A DNA stretch of 64,000 nucleotides from Tetrahymena elliotti 4EA. Taxonomy: Eukaryota; Ciliophora; Oligohymenophorea; Hymenostomatida; Tetrahymenidae. Shown here in pieces: positions 25,602 through 38,000 of the stretch (positions are counted from its first letter, which is position 1; each line of letters opens with the position of its first letter). The DNA lies in the NCBI GenBank assembly GCA_000231825.2, contig JH720335.1, positions 1-64,000 of the forward strand, in the 5' to 3' direction. A model generated the notes under the pieces. That model was given only the letters and a program-made list of their open reading frames with translations. It did not search any database and was not told the origin of the DNA. Both the position numbers and the translations under genes were made by a program.

Positions 25602-26096
25602 ATTGGTCCTGAGCATTTTATCAAGTGTGTTGCTGCATTCCATTAATATAACGAATTATGCATCTATGGTCCATTACAAGAAGCTATAGCTGATGCACTA
25701 GAATAATACTTAAAATGTTATTATTTCTAAGATTTTAACAAAAAACTCAAAGAAGATCACACAAGACTAGGAAAAGAATTGGTAAGCTTCCCTATAAATT
25801 TTAATATCTATATTTTTGAAGGTGATTGTACTATTTTAGCTGATATTTCTAAAATAGAAGTACCTAAATCTTATTATACAAATCCAGAGTCATACAGCCC
25901 ATATAATAAAGACTATGTTTTCTATTTTTGGCTTTGTAAAGAAAAAGGTGTTGTTGCATTACCATGTTCTGCTTTTTATTCTAAATAATATGCCCATATT
26001 GGCTAAAATTTAGTTAGAATTGCTATTCTTAAAACAAAAGAAACTCTTATTGAAGCTGGTAAAAGAATGGGATCTATTTTATATAAATAAAATTGA
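25602..26096 (+). pseudogene. C-terminal fragment of a kynurenine-aminotransferase-like gene
   Basis: A 164-residue frame matches only the small domain and C terminus of class-I PLP aminotransferases of the kynurenine/glutamine transaminase K group. It starts at the position of the IGP segment that follows the PLP-binding lysine (IGPEHFIKCVAAFHQYNE), continues with GDCTILADIS, and ends with the family-like CKEKGVVALPCSAFYS and LVRIAILKTKETL. There is no TGA or frameshift inside it. The large domain, with the PLP lysine and the phosphate-binding residues, is missing, and the 600 bases upstream contain nothing like it. It cannot be an active transaminase as it stands. It is probably a partial duplicate; an undetected far-upstream exon is the alternative. 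Confidence 0.75.
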
Positions 26097-28474
26097 ATAC
26101 ATAATCTATTAAATAAAATCTACAAAAAAAATACTTAGCATTACAATAAATACTAATAAGATCATCAAGAATTTGTTTCAACATAAGAAAAGAGAATTTC
26201 TGTATTAAAAATTAACAAACAAGCAAAAATTTTTTGAACGAATATAAATATCCAACTTATTAATTTTCTTAATTTCTTCTCTTAATTATATAGCTCTTAT
26301 TTTTTCAAAAAATCATTTAAAACCATAAATGCTTACTTACTATCTTGATATAGAAAAAACTTCTTTTCAAATATCGATAAAATGTTTCTTTTAAATTTTT
26401 TGTATGAAAAAAAGAAATCGTTTTATTGAATAATAATTTTCAAAAAGTTTTATTTTGATTAAATTAAAAATGGAATTTGGGTTTAAACCAAAAGAAAGTT
26501 TTTTAAAACTTTTAGCTCTTATTCTAAGCTTATTTTCCTCTTCTTGTTCTAAAAAATAAGAAATATTAGTTTTTGTTATTATAATCAAAAATTCGTTTCC
26601 TGAGTTTTTAAAATTAAATTCGTTAAGCAAAAGTTTATTTATGGATACGAAAAAATTTAAGTTCAAAGGTCATACTTTTGCAATTTTTTGAATCTTTTAC
26701 ACTTACTGATATTTGTATTTTAAAGTCTTATTTTGAATAATTATTTTACAGTGGCAATATCTAATTTAGAACATATTAGTAGTTGAAAAAATACTCCTAA
26801 TTGATTACCACCTAACTGACTAGTTATTTTTCACAAATTTTATACTAAAATAGTGAAAAAATGACAAATTGTGAACAGAAGTGTATTATTTGGCTGAGCA
26901 ATAGACAAATTATTTTTTATAAAATTAATATGTAAAAATAAATAACACGTATTTTGAAATTACTTCTTTACAAAAAGCATATTAACTTAATCTCCAACTG
27001 TTAATTATATTAAATTTTGTAATTGAAAAAATTTATTTTTATATCCTTTCAACTCTGTAAATTTAATAAAATGTTAGAATAAAAAGAAGGGGATGAGTGA
27101 GTGGGAAACTATATTTCAAAATAAAATTATAAAACTTTGTTGATAATTTATTAAAATGAGAATTTTAGATATTTTACAAATCAGTCATACCCTATTTTAA
27201 TTTAAAAAATTTTTATCTAAAATTATTATGAATACAAAAAATAAAGTGTAAATGAAATGCATTAGGTACTAAGATATTTAGAAGATTGAAAAATACAAAA
27301 TAGTTACTAAAAATTAAAAAAAAATAATATTTTTGAGAAGAAAAAAAAAATAATCTAAATCATAAATATATCATTGAATTTCAAAATAAACAAATGCACG
27401 CAATAAAATATTAAAAGCATTAAATTAAATATTGCACAATCAATATTTAATTATTCAGAAAATTAGATATCTTTTTAGATTGATATCAGTCAACAAATAA
27501 TAAGAGATACAAATAAAATCTTTATCTTTTGATATTTATTTTTTTAAAAGTATGGTGGAAGTTTAAAGTTTTAAATTTTAAATAATATTTATAAATTACT
27601 TATCATCATAAATCAATCCATACTTTAAATTGCAGAGAATCAGTTCAAAATTTTATCAAGTTCATTAAAATTATTGCTTAAAAATTTTAGTACTAAATTT
27701 ATCAATAATGTATATCAAATGAAACAATAAAATAGCAAAAAGTTAGAATTTAAATTATTCTAAAATTATTAAAATCTTAATATAAAAGAATTTTTTAGAG
27801 AATACAAACAAACTCTTTGAGATAGAAAATCTATTCAAGCATATCAAGTAGTAAATATGAAAAAGCTTTTTTTTTTTGTAAATTTTATATGTGTAAATAT
27901 TAAAATTATTCTTTAACAGATAAATTTTTTCTATATATTTTTAGTGTATGCTAAAGGCTCTTTATCCTTTTGATTTTTAGTAGAGATCAAATAGAAAAGA
28001 AAAAAAAAGTATTTTAGAATAATATTATTTAAAATAGATTCTTAAGAAAAATATTCTAAAAAATTTAAATTAATAAGGAAATAGGATTTTATGAGCAATT
28101 TTAAAATGTACACATTTTTAATAAAAAACAATTTTTTCTGACAGACTATAAATTTTTTGAAGTACAAAATATACTTATTGTGAGAAAAAAAAAATACTTA
28201 CATTAGCTTTAAAAAATTATGATTGTTATGAATAAATATGTTGCTTTTTAAAGAAAACAGTTAATTTTAGATAGGATATATCAATCTTTTATTAGAATTA
28301 TTAATATAACTGGATTTTTTAAAACCATGAATAAAAATTAAAGAAGTAGAATAAAAATTTAACTATTTATTCTAATAAGTTTGGTATTTGCAAATATAAA
28401 TACAGCATCAATTTAGCAAATCTTGTAATTAATATAAATAAAAAAATTAAAATAAAACAAAAAATACCACTTAA
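26097..28474. other. Gene-poor AT-rich spacer
   Basis: About 2.4 kb without a recognisable gene. A minus-strand frame at about 26366-26666 codes for a Phe/Lys/Asn-rich peptide with no start ATG and no known motif; it may be a relic. The rest is A/T runs. Confidence 0.45.
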
Positions 28475-30535
28475 ATGGGTTAACAAGAATCTAAAGAGTA
28501 AGTTCTGATTATCAAGCCAAGTAGCTCTTAACTCTAAAAAAACTTATGCTACATTGATACAGATGAAAGTGGAGAGATCATAGAACTGAAATTTTAAGAT
28601 TAAAGCTATGAAAAAATGTTAGAATCAGAGTTTATCAAATACTTAGACTAAAACTCAGACAAAAAAATTAAAATAATAACAACTTTTGGAGAATTCGGTT
28701 AAGGAAAATCATTTATTTAAAACTTTTTCATTTAAAGTTATCAAAAAAAAAAAGAATTTTCTTTAATCTTTCCATTTAAATCAAACACAAGAAGTATTAC
28801 AAAAGGAATCAATTTTTATTGTTTAGAAAATGAAGAATAAAAAAATGAAATAACTGTTTTTTTTGATTGTGAAGGATTTGATTACTCAAATAAAAGCTCT
28901 CATATGAAAAACTTATAAAAATTAATCTGTTTAATTACAAGAATATCTACCTGTGTTTTGTATGTCCACGGAAATTCTAGAATACCTAAATCTTTTGATG
29001 ATATTATAAATTTAATCAAAGCAAAAGATGAATCGGAAAGTTAGATGATTCACAATTTTATAGAAGTAGTAAATAATTGGAATGGTGATGAATTTGAAAG
29101 TTTTTAATAAGATAGTCATTTTAATAAAATAATAACCAAGTTGTTTAAATTAAAATAACTTTCTTTTTCTAATCGTAATAAAGAAGAAGTAGAATAAAAG
29201 ATTTGTAAAATAAAATAAGATAAAAATTATGAAGAATTTATTAATGAAATTAACCAAATAGCTAAATTCCTCAAAAATTCTAAATACAAGACTCCTTATA
29301 AAAATTGCAAAGCTTTTGAATAAGATTAAACTTGCTACAGTTTCAAAGAAATGCTTCTCTGCAGCTTTTAATCTATACAAGAAAATATTGATGTGTCCTT
29401 AGGACATTTTATAAGCATAATTAATGAATAACTTGTCTAAAAGAAACGTTTTACTTTAGAATTAAATTAAAAAATTGAGGAGATGTTTGAATAATATAAA
29501 ATTTCTTTGTAAAATATATTAATAAATTTCTCAGATACCCATATTTCCTTAGCCCTTATAATATTTTCTTTTAGATAATTTGTCTTAAATAGATAAGATT
29601 TAATAAGATAGAATTTGTAATAATTTATGCAAAAATGGAAATAAGAATTTCAAGCAAAATTAAATTAAATTATTACAATAAATTCAATAAATCTATCTGA
29701 TTAAAGCAAAGAACTAATAATTCAAAAATATAGCAATTTTCAATCTTTTAAACCTAAATAAATTAAAATGATTGAAGTTTTTTAAGAATATGAAAATAAA
29801 AAATGTTCTATTGATTTTTTCAAATTATTCTTCTTCATTATTTTAGTGTAGTTTTCTGGTTTCTTCATTTCAACTATTGGCTTACTTGGTCTAAAATTTA
29901 TTAAATTATTTAATGATAAAAAACTTAAAATGCTGTAGAATAATCTAATTGATCATATAATTTCAAAAATAAGATATTTTACGAAAGGTAATAGTCAATA
30001 AAACATTTAACATTTAAGAGAAATACTATTTAATTATTCAAGTCAATAATAATTAGCTTAACAAAGTGATTTTGCTGTTTTTCTGACATTTTTTAATCTA
30101 TCTCATACTTCAGTTTTAAATTTTATAAATTATTAGAAAGGGTTTGAAGTAGATAATTAAGTTCTTTAATCTTGTATTCAAATATTCAAAGAAGATAATA
30201 ACATACAATCTTTAAATCTCAAATTAATTTACAAATTCCCTTCAATTAAAATCAAAGATTCAGATTTCGAATTTTATGAAGATTAGTAGGTTATTTTGTT
30301 TATAAGTTAGTAACTTAACGATATTTGCTCAAAAAATTTAAGAAACATTAATTAGCATGAGTAAGAGCTTTACAAAATGCTTTTCTTCTTGAAAAACAGA
30401 AATATCGATTTATTACAAACTTTTATTTGTTACACTTACTTTGATGACTTCATAAATTCTCAAGATTTTGTAGAAAAAATGAATGACTAAAGAGAAATTT
30501 CAGAATTGATTAAATTTTAAAAATCATTAATTTGA
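28475..30535 (+). CDS. Large P-loop GTPase-like membrane protein, paralogue of the gene at 20605
   Basis: One exon, 686 residues. The N terminus begins MGQQESKEQ, which offers a possible N-myristoylation glycine. Walker A is GEFGQGKS at residues 72-79. A switch segment KGINFYC and the strand TVFFDCEGFD follow; DCEG is closer to the DTEG motif of GBP/atlastin GTPases than the version in the neighbour. A hydrophobic hairpin (LFFFIILVQFSGFF and STIGLLGLKFI, about residues 450-485) could anchor the protein in a membrane, as in atlastin/Sey1. The remaining C-terminal half is helical and Gln-rich. Full-length similarity to the gene 5.6 kb upstream on the same strand shows tandem duplication with intervening material. 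The exact family is not certain. Confidence 0.78.
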
Positions 30536-31167
30536 TTTAACTTGAGCTTTTTGCAAAATTGTTTGTTTGTTTCTCAGCTGCTTTCTTAATATTTCTATAA
30601 TTACTCAAATTAAATTTTCTTTTCTTAAGCCTAACTAAATTATACATATATTGATAACTTATACTCTCATTATTGATTATTGTTTAGCATATATTTTGAT
30701 ATTATTTCTTCACCATTTAATATACAAACTTAATTTTTTATTTAACTATGAGTTTGTATTTTTTGTACTATTTGTTAATGAAAAAAAAAACTAAAAAAGG
30801 TCAAGTAATTATCTTTTCATTAGTTTTGACATTTAATATTAGTTTAAAAATGAAACAAATTATTTTTGAAAATAAAATAAATTAAAAATTTTTTTTTTTT
30901 GAATTTATTTTGAATTATGAAATTAATTTTATTTTTAGTATTTATTAAATGATTAAATAATCATCTTTGTATAATAATGAAGATTAATTGGCAATAACAC
31001 ACATGCGTGAATATCATTGATTGCATTTTTAAATACTATTCAATTAAAAAGAGAAAGATATGGGGGTTTGCTTTTTTAGATAGAACAATATTTAATTTTT
31101 ATAATTTATTTAGATTAAAAAGTATTGTAAAAATTATTAAAATCAATATTAAAAATAGGTAGTAAAA
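30536..31167. other. Intergenic, AT-rich
   Basis: About 630 bases between same-strand genes; no element recognised beyond A/T runs. Confidence 0.5.
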
Positions 31168-32559
31168 ATGTAATCAACCATGTTGAGTTAAATAGCTCTT
31201 ATCTTCATAGATAGTTTTATAGTTTTCTATTTAACTAGATCAATAGTTAAAGCTTTATCAAAGAACAACAAAAAATAAACTTCTGTTTTAGTAGGTATAG
31301 TAGCTGCCCTTCTTCTGTCCTCTCACTATGCTATTTTCACAAATTTAGTTAAGGAATAAAATTATTTTGAATTCTTTGGTGTAGAGAGAGCATATACTTC
31401 TGATTTCCTTAATAAAAAGCTTAGATAGAGTTTAAGCATGTATCATCCTGATAAAAATCCAAATAGTAGCTTGGAGTTATTTAATAGAGTCTCCACAATG
31501 CGTAATACTTTATCTGATCCTCATTACTAAAAGTTATATGATAGATTTGGTGAATTTTAATATGTTGAATAATCAAAACAAACTGATTACCTTGTAATAA
31601 GTTCTTAGTTATCACTCTCAGGATATGTCAATTCTATATCTTTTTATTCAGTACTTTTCATAGTTTCTATAGTCTTGAGCTATGGTTAGAAATTCTCTAA
31701 ATATAGACTTTTATCTTGCTTAGTCCTTTTAGGTTTATAAGTATAAGATTTAATGATATTTGCAGAAATAGATGAAAAATACGAAGGAGCTAAATAGGGT
31801 TAAAGAGTACCAAAATTTGAAGTAGCTAGAGATTTCTATGATGATTATATTCCTACATTTTCAATCTATGAAAGATTAATTTTGATAAGATATTTATGTG
31901 CTGCTCTGCTCACAGCATTAAGATTATACTTTGATTGCTTAAAGGAAGAAGTAGTTAATGTTTATGAAGATTAGGTTGATTAAAAACTTGATATCATTTA
32001 TGAAAAAATTACAAAATAAGTTGAAGTATTTAAGGCCAATCCTGCAAAAATAGAAGACTAATAAACAAAAGGAACTGATACCACTGAATAAGAACCAAAT
32101 ATAGAAAAACAGGTAGATTCTAAAAATTCTCTAATTGAAAACCAATAGCCAAAAGAAGCTGTTCTTAAAAACCAATAGCCAAAAGAAGCTGTTCTTAAAA
32201 ACCAATAGCCAAAAGAAGCTGTTCTTAAAAACCAATAGCCAAAAGAAGCTGTTCTTATTTAAGAAGAATAAAAACCAAAATAATTTAATTTATAGGAATT
32301 TTGCTAAAACAAAGATGACCTCCTTAAGTTAAAAGAATTAGTATAAAAGCACAAAGAAGAAATTCCAAAAGACAAATTTTTGTGGCTCAAGAAAGGATTT
32401 AAATTTTGTCTATTTTTACTAATGATTTATTCTTTTGCTTCTCGTTTCTTGGAAGGTGATGATGATGGATAAAAAGGTTAATAGAAAAATTAATATCAAA
32501 AATAATAGCAAAGATATTAACATCATACTTAATTTGATGAAGATGATATCTAATACTGA
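31168..32559 (+). CDS. Membrane-bound J-domain (Hsp40) co-chaperone
   Basis: One exon, 463 residues. Two membrane segments come first (about residues 9-24 and 43-62). They are followed by a J domain (about 70-135) with YFEFFGVERAYTSDFLNKK, the essential HPD at residues 93-95 (YHPDKNP) and YDRFG. Two further membrane segments (about 155-175 and 185-205) and a last one near 415-430 complete the topology. The order of membrane segments and J domain resembles Sec63-like ER J-proteins that recruit BiP, but no Brl domain is recognised. Residues 324-363 are four copies of a 10-residue unit (NQQPKEAVLK type) encoded by a 30-bp tandem repeat. The C terminus is Gln-rich and acidic. Location in the ER is inference. 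Confidence 0.82.
32137..32256 (+). repeat. 30-bp x 4 tandem repeat inside the J-protein gene
   Basis: The unit containing accaatagccaaaagaagct recurs with exact 30-base spacing (accaatagcc at 32141, 32171, 32201 and 32231). Copies are identical apart from the first and last bases. It encodes ten residues per copy with no frame disruption. Such identical repeats suggest recent expansion. Confidence 0.95.
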
Positions 32560-33180
32560 AAATAACAATCAGAATGATATTTTCTTTCATATCAGCCTTG
32601 ACTAAAAAGAATATATTTTTTTAATCTAAAACAGTTATTAAATTTGTTTAAAATGTTTTTTTGTAAAAATCAATAATTTAATGAAATAAACAATTCATTC
32701 TTTAAAAATGACAACTCAATTTTTTAAAATATTTCACTAAGTATAGAGAAATTATCAATTTATTTAACTCTAATTTCTTATTTAGCTATCTCTTCTTTCA
32801 ATTTGGAGTAAAAATCAAACAAAAATTATTTTATTAAATTAAATATTTTTTATTAATATAAATACAATTTTATTTCATTACTTTTGATTTTTGATTTTAT
32901 TTATTTTTTCTTTAAATTTTTTAAATATTAAATTATTTCAAATTTTATATTTTGAAGATAGATATTCATCAAATTATTTTTTTTGAGAAGAATTGAATTT
33001 CCTAATTTCACTAATTTCAGAAAACAAATAGTTTATTTATTTTTAAATTTTGAATGAATATCTTTTAATTACAATTTGATTTAAAATATATTATATTTAA
33101 ATTGGCTTATTAGTTACATTTATAGTATTTATATATCTTAATTATATTTGATTTTTAATTATTGGAAAGGTAAGCTATTT
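32560..33180. other. Intergenic between convergent genes
   Basis: About 620 bases, AT-rich, holding both 3' ends; nothing recognised. Confidence 0.5.
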
Positions 33181-34361
33181 TCATATTGAAAAGAATTTCA
33201 TGTATTGGTTGTTGTTATATTAATTATATGCATCCTTTTCATTTTATGTTAAACTATCAAAATATGGATGCAAAAGAGCTTGCTTTACAGATATTCTGTC
33301 TAAAGGATTGAGAGAAATCATTTACATCAGTAAATCACGAGCATCTTCTTCTAAATTTTTAAAAACTACAAAGGGATCTTTAGCATGGAAACGAGGGAAT
33401 GTAGTCTTGAAGTAAGGATAATCTTCTAAACCTTAAAATGTTTCTGCATTAGGAGTACCATGGAATTAAAATATTTTAAATATGGCATCAATTTCTGAAT
33501 CACTCATAAATAAGGGTTTTTTCTCCATCAATTCATAGAAAATACATCCTATACTCCACATATCAATAGCCAAAGAGTATGCTTTTACTCCTAACAGAAT
33601 TTCAGGTGGTCTATACCAAAGAGTTTCTACTTCATGAGTAAGAGTTTTAGTAGGAACTTAAAATGTTTTAGCAAGACCAAAATCAGCGATTTTAACATTA
33701 CCTGACTTATCAATAAGAATATTTTAAGGTTTTATATCTCTATGAATGATTCTTCTTTAATGACAGAAGCTCAATCCATTTAGGATTTAATACATAATTA
33801 ACTATATTTTAAAAATGAAATAAATAATCTTATCAGATAAACCATAATAATTACTTTTATTTCATGGGAAGTTAAATGTTTAAATGTTTCCATGTACTTC
33901 TTCAGATCGTAATCAATGTACTCAAATATAAGAAATAGTTTTGAACGTTCCATCTCATATATGACATCATTTAATCTAGTAATTCATTAGTTTAAATAAA
34001 ATGAAATAATTAATTATTAAGTTATTAAGAGTACAACAATAGAGAAGTTTTCCAAAATAATTATATATGTTAGATAGCTTATAATTTACTTGACTATGTT
34101 TTAATGGTTACTTAAATCCTTAAGAATGCAGATTTCTCTAAGAGCTGATTGAGGAATTCCTTCTTATTCCTAATCTAATTTGACTTTTTTAATTGCTACT
34201 TAGGTATTTGTTTGAGTATCAAATCCTTTGTAAACTATTCCATAAGTTCCTTCTCCAATTTTTTATAGACATTTAAATCTGTCAGAAATATCATTTATGG
34301 TGTTGCTTTTGTCTTCTTAGAGATTTATATTGGGTTGAGCTTGGAAAAGATTAATAGACAT
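33181..34361 (-). CDS. Cyclin-dependent kinase (CDK1/2-like)
   Basis: Three exons (34361-34090, 33975-33855, 33801-33181) give 337 residues. All kinase landmarks are present: glycine loop [12 protein letters not shown], the VAIKK lysine, catalytic HRDIKPQNIL, DFGLAK, and a CDK activation loop ending [17 protein letters not shown] with the CAK-type threonine. The cyclin-binding helix, PSTAIRE in CDK1/2, reads PQSALRE, so this is a variant CDK. The C-lobe motif [16 protein letters not shown] and the ending with [15 protein letters not shown] are CDK-like. An N-terminal extension of about 28 residues and a 20-residue Asn/Gln tail are added. A conserved exon junction falls in IVKLNDVI. Whether it drives mitosis, conjugation or another cycle cannot be told. 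Confidence 0.93.
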
Positions 34362-35097
34362 CTTTATGATTGCTTTAGTTTTTATTTTATTGTTTATTTT
34401 AATGTATTTAGATATTAGAACAAAAAACTTAAATTATATAATAATTAATTTCCATCACAAATTTAATTTCAAAGAAATCTTTTAACAATTACATTCTTTA
34501 TTCAAAATTTTTCTATTAACGATTATATTTTTGAATTTAACTGTGTGCGTGTGTTGTTGTCTTCCCACTTCAATTCGAATATTTTAAAACTGAATTCTTT
34601 TTTAATTTGATTGTTATTTTTTTATTGATTTTTCTATAAGTTAAAAGTTATTTTCAAACACAAAATTATATTATTTTTTAGGGCATTTCAGTAAATTTGT
34701 TTTAATGATTTCAACAAAAAAATATTTTTTTGTTTAAAAATTGATTTATGGAATATATTAAAAAAAAATTTTATTTGTAATTTTCGAATTCGAATAAATC
34801 TCTCTTCTAAGCAAATTCTAAAATTAATTTTAACGTTGAAAAGTTTAAAAATAAGAAAAAGCTAAACAAAAAAATTTAGATTTTTTGTGATAATTAGTTA
34901 TTTTTAATTAACTTATTAAAAAAATTCTAATGAAGAAAAGATGAATGAATGTACACAAATTTTAGAATTTCTTAAAAGGAAAATGTAAAAATGAAACAAA
35001 AAAATAAACAAAGTTTTTAAAAATAAATAATAAATAAATATTTTGTAATTTTTTAGAATTAACAAAAATTTTAAATAAATTAAAAATTCTATTTAAA
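34362..35097. other. Intergenic, AT-rich
   Basis: Spacer of about 740 bases upstream of the CDK gene and downstream of the PAS/kinase-like gene. Nothing recognised. Confidence 0.5.
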
Positions 35098-38000
35098 TCA
35101 ATCGAATTCTTTCTTTTTTATTTGGTTTACATACTCTGTTATTGTACTACTTAAGTCACTTTCTTGATGATTAACCCAAAAGTCAATTTTATCAAAATTT
35201 TTATCCAGAAACTCTGCTTAATTTTTAAAATCTACATACTTTTTTAATGAATATTGAAAAATAGTTAACAACTTATTTTGATTGTATTTTATTAAATTTA
35301 CTCCTATAATGTATGTTTTAGGGACTCCCATTCTCTCTTCGCATTCTCTGATAGGAGCTGCAGTTTATTGTAAGACATTTTCAGCTTTATCAGGTTATTC
35401 CTAAAAGTCAATTAGAATAAATAAGAAGATATTACAACTTTCTATCATCTATTGATACTCCTTAATCAAACTCATAATAATACGAACATGCTTACAATCC
35501 TAGAATCCTTTACTTGCCTAAGATATTTACTTTAGTTAGGAAACTATTTAAGAATTATTTGTATAGACCAAAATATTCTTGGATCTTGAATAGTGCTTTT
35601 TTATAAAATAAAAAATCATTAAAAAACATATAAAAAGATATGAATGAATTACCTGCTTTCTCCATACATCATCTGTAAGCCACTACCTTCTATGTGTTTT
35701 CGATCTTGACTCATTAATTTATTTTGGTAGCAAGTAAGAATATATTTCATCATGATACTAAAAGTTTGTATAAGTGAATGGAATATCATAAGTACTTGCT
35801 CTTTTACGTTCTCCTATTTCTATTTGATAATTATCATGGCGAGATTCATCATCTGCACTCTAAATGCAGTCAAAGTTTAAATCATTTGAATCTTTCTAAA
35901 GATTCTAGTTTACATTACTTTCCAGCATCTTTTGATTCATAACACTTGTAGTCATTTATGATTAGCTAGGAGTGTTAGTCAATATAGTGTCAAATTCTCT
36001 TGAAACTCTGCTTGGAGCATTACTATCTCCATGAAGACATTAAGATTCAAGTTGTGGCGAGTCTGTAAATTGCTACTAAATCATTTTCATTTTAAATGAT
36101 TTTCTATATTAGTAGCCTGTAGAAGAAGGGTTAACACCTGATAATTTTTCAAGGATACTAGTATTTTTTCTCATTTTATTATTTCTGTTTATTTTTCTCC
36201 TGTGTTAAATATTTGATGTACTATTATCACTTTCATCTCCTCCACCTCCATACGTATTACCAGGAGTTGTTGACATACTTGAAACATTGAATAAGTAAGG
36301 GCTACTTCTTGAATCTTTAGATTGGCAAATAACACTTATCTATTTAAAAAAAATTATTTTAGATTTTTCAAAATTTAGATTTATTTTATTAAGAAGAAAA
36401 AGACAAAAATATTAAATTTAAGATATTCCAATCTATTTCTTATTAAGAATTAAACAGATCAAATGGTTATTCAGTAGTTAAATAATTTGTAAAACTTTGA
36501 TTTTATAAAGCTAATTAAATTAAAATTAATCTTAGCTTTTAATAAAGTTTAGAGTAGATAGATAAAGTATAAAAATTGATTAAAATAAGTAAAATAGGTT
36601 AAAATATCTTACATCTTATCCCTGTAATAGTTTGGAGTGAGTGATAATTTATTTGATGACTAAAGAAGTATCTTGAATAAATAAATTCTTGTATGATTTG
36701 AGAGTTTCTTGGATCTATTTGCAAACCATTTATAGTTGCTATTACTTTTCATCTAATTTTTATTGCTCCTCCTCCTACTCATTATCTTCATCTGCAAATT
36801 CTTTTTTCTTCTCTATTATTAGATTCTCTGATTTAAATTCACTTACTTGAATATTGTCTTCTTTAAGTAAAAATGCTTTTATTGCATGAATCGATCGTTC
36901 TTGCTTACTATTTCCTGATTTTTATTCTAGGGGAGAAAATAGGTTTGATCCACTTTAATTTTTTTTGGTTGAATTTTAACTATATGATTTGCAAGAATTT
37001 AAGACAGGGGTTGTATTTTCTGGAATTTTTCTATAGCTTGAGGCAGTTTTTTATTAGTATTAATTGCTTGCTTATTTATTATCTGAAAAGAACAAATCCT
37101 TTTTCTCTTCTTCTTCACTTGTGTTATTTTCTTCTTAAATCTTTTAAGATACTTATCTTGAGAGTGAACGAACTTTGCTACTGCTACTACTTATCACAAG
37201 TTCATCAGAAAATTATTTTTACTAGGGCTAAACTCCTATTATAGAAGTCCTTCTTCTACCTTATTTGTGAATATTTGATGTCAAAGGAGCAGCTTTTGGA
37301 GATTATGCTCCAAGTTTTTGTAAATTAAATAAATCACTTTACTTTTTAATGCTATCTCTATGATCTTTGTAATAAATAGAAGATGGATTAGAAATAGGTA
37401 TCTATGGTATACCTTAAGAAGATCCTGAATTACTTGGAATCTATGAACTCATACAATGGTTGGATTCATCACTTTCTTTTTTGTTTGGCTACAAATTGTT
37501 TCCACTAGATTAATTTGTAATCTGAGATTTATTTATCACGCCCTATGAATTAGCTGTTTGTCCTTAGGAGGGAATATTGGACTAACTTAATGACAGTTAC
37601 TCTAAAAAAAACAAAAAATAATTTAAAACAATAAATTTTAAGCATTATTTTTTTACATGATGAATCTATATCTTTATTAGTTGGTACTTTGTTAATCCTT
37701 GACTATTATTGGGCTCCAGTAAACATTTTAGCAGGAATTTACTAATTGACTTTTGACTTACTTTTATGTATTGTCTTTTTAGCCTCTTTTTCATCACGAT
37801 ATTGCCATAAAAAGACATTTTTCTAAAGGCTATTATCATTATTTTTATATTTGACTTGATTTATAAAATAAAATGAATAGAAAATACTTTATTTTGGGGT
37901 CTCTTGCAAATGAAAGATTCAAAGGAGCAGGGCATCTTATTGTATTTTTAACATTATTTTTCTATCTCATAGTATTTGTGATTGTAGATCCTAGACGTAT

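Noticed and set aside
36873..37244. A plus-strand frame rich in Leu/Phe/Tyr
   Set aside because: It is the shadow of the Ser/Gln-rich exon 5 (37601-36613) of the minus-strand PAS/kinase-like gene, whose frame and intron phases are consistent.
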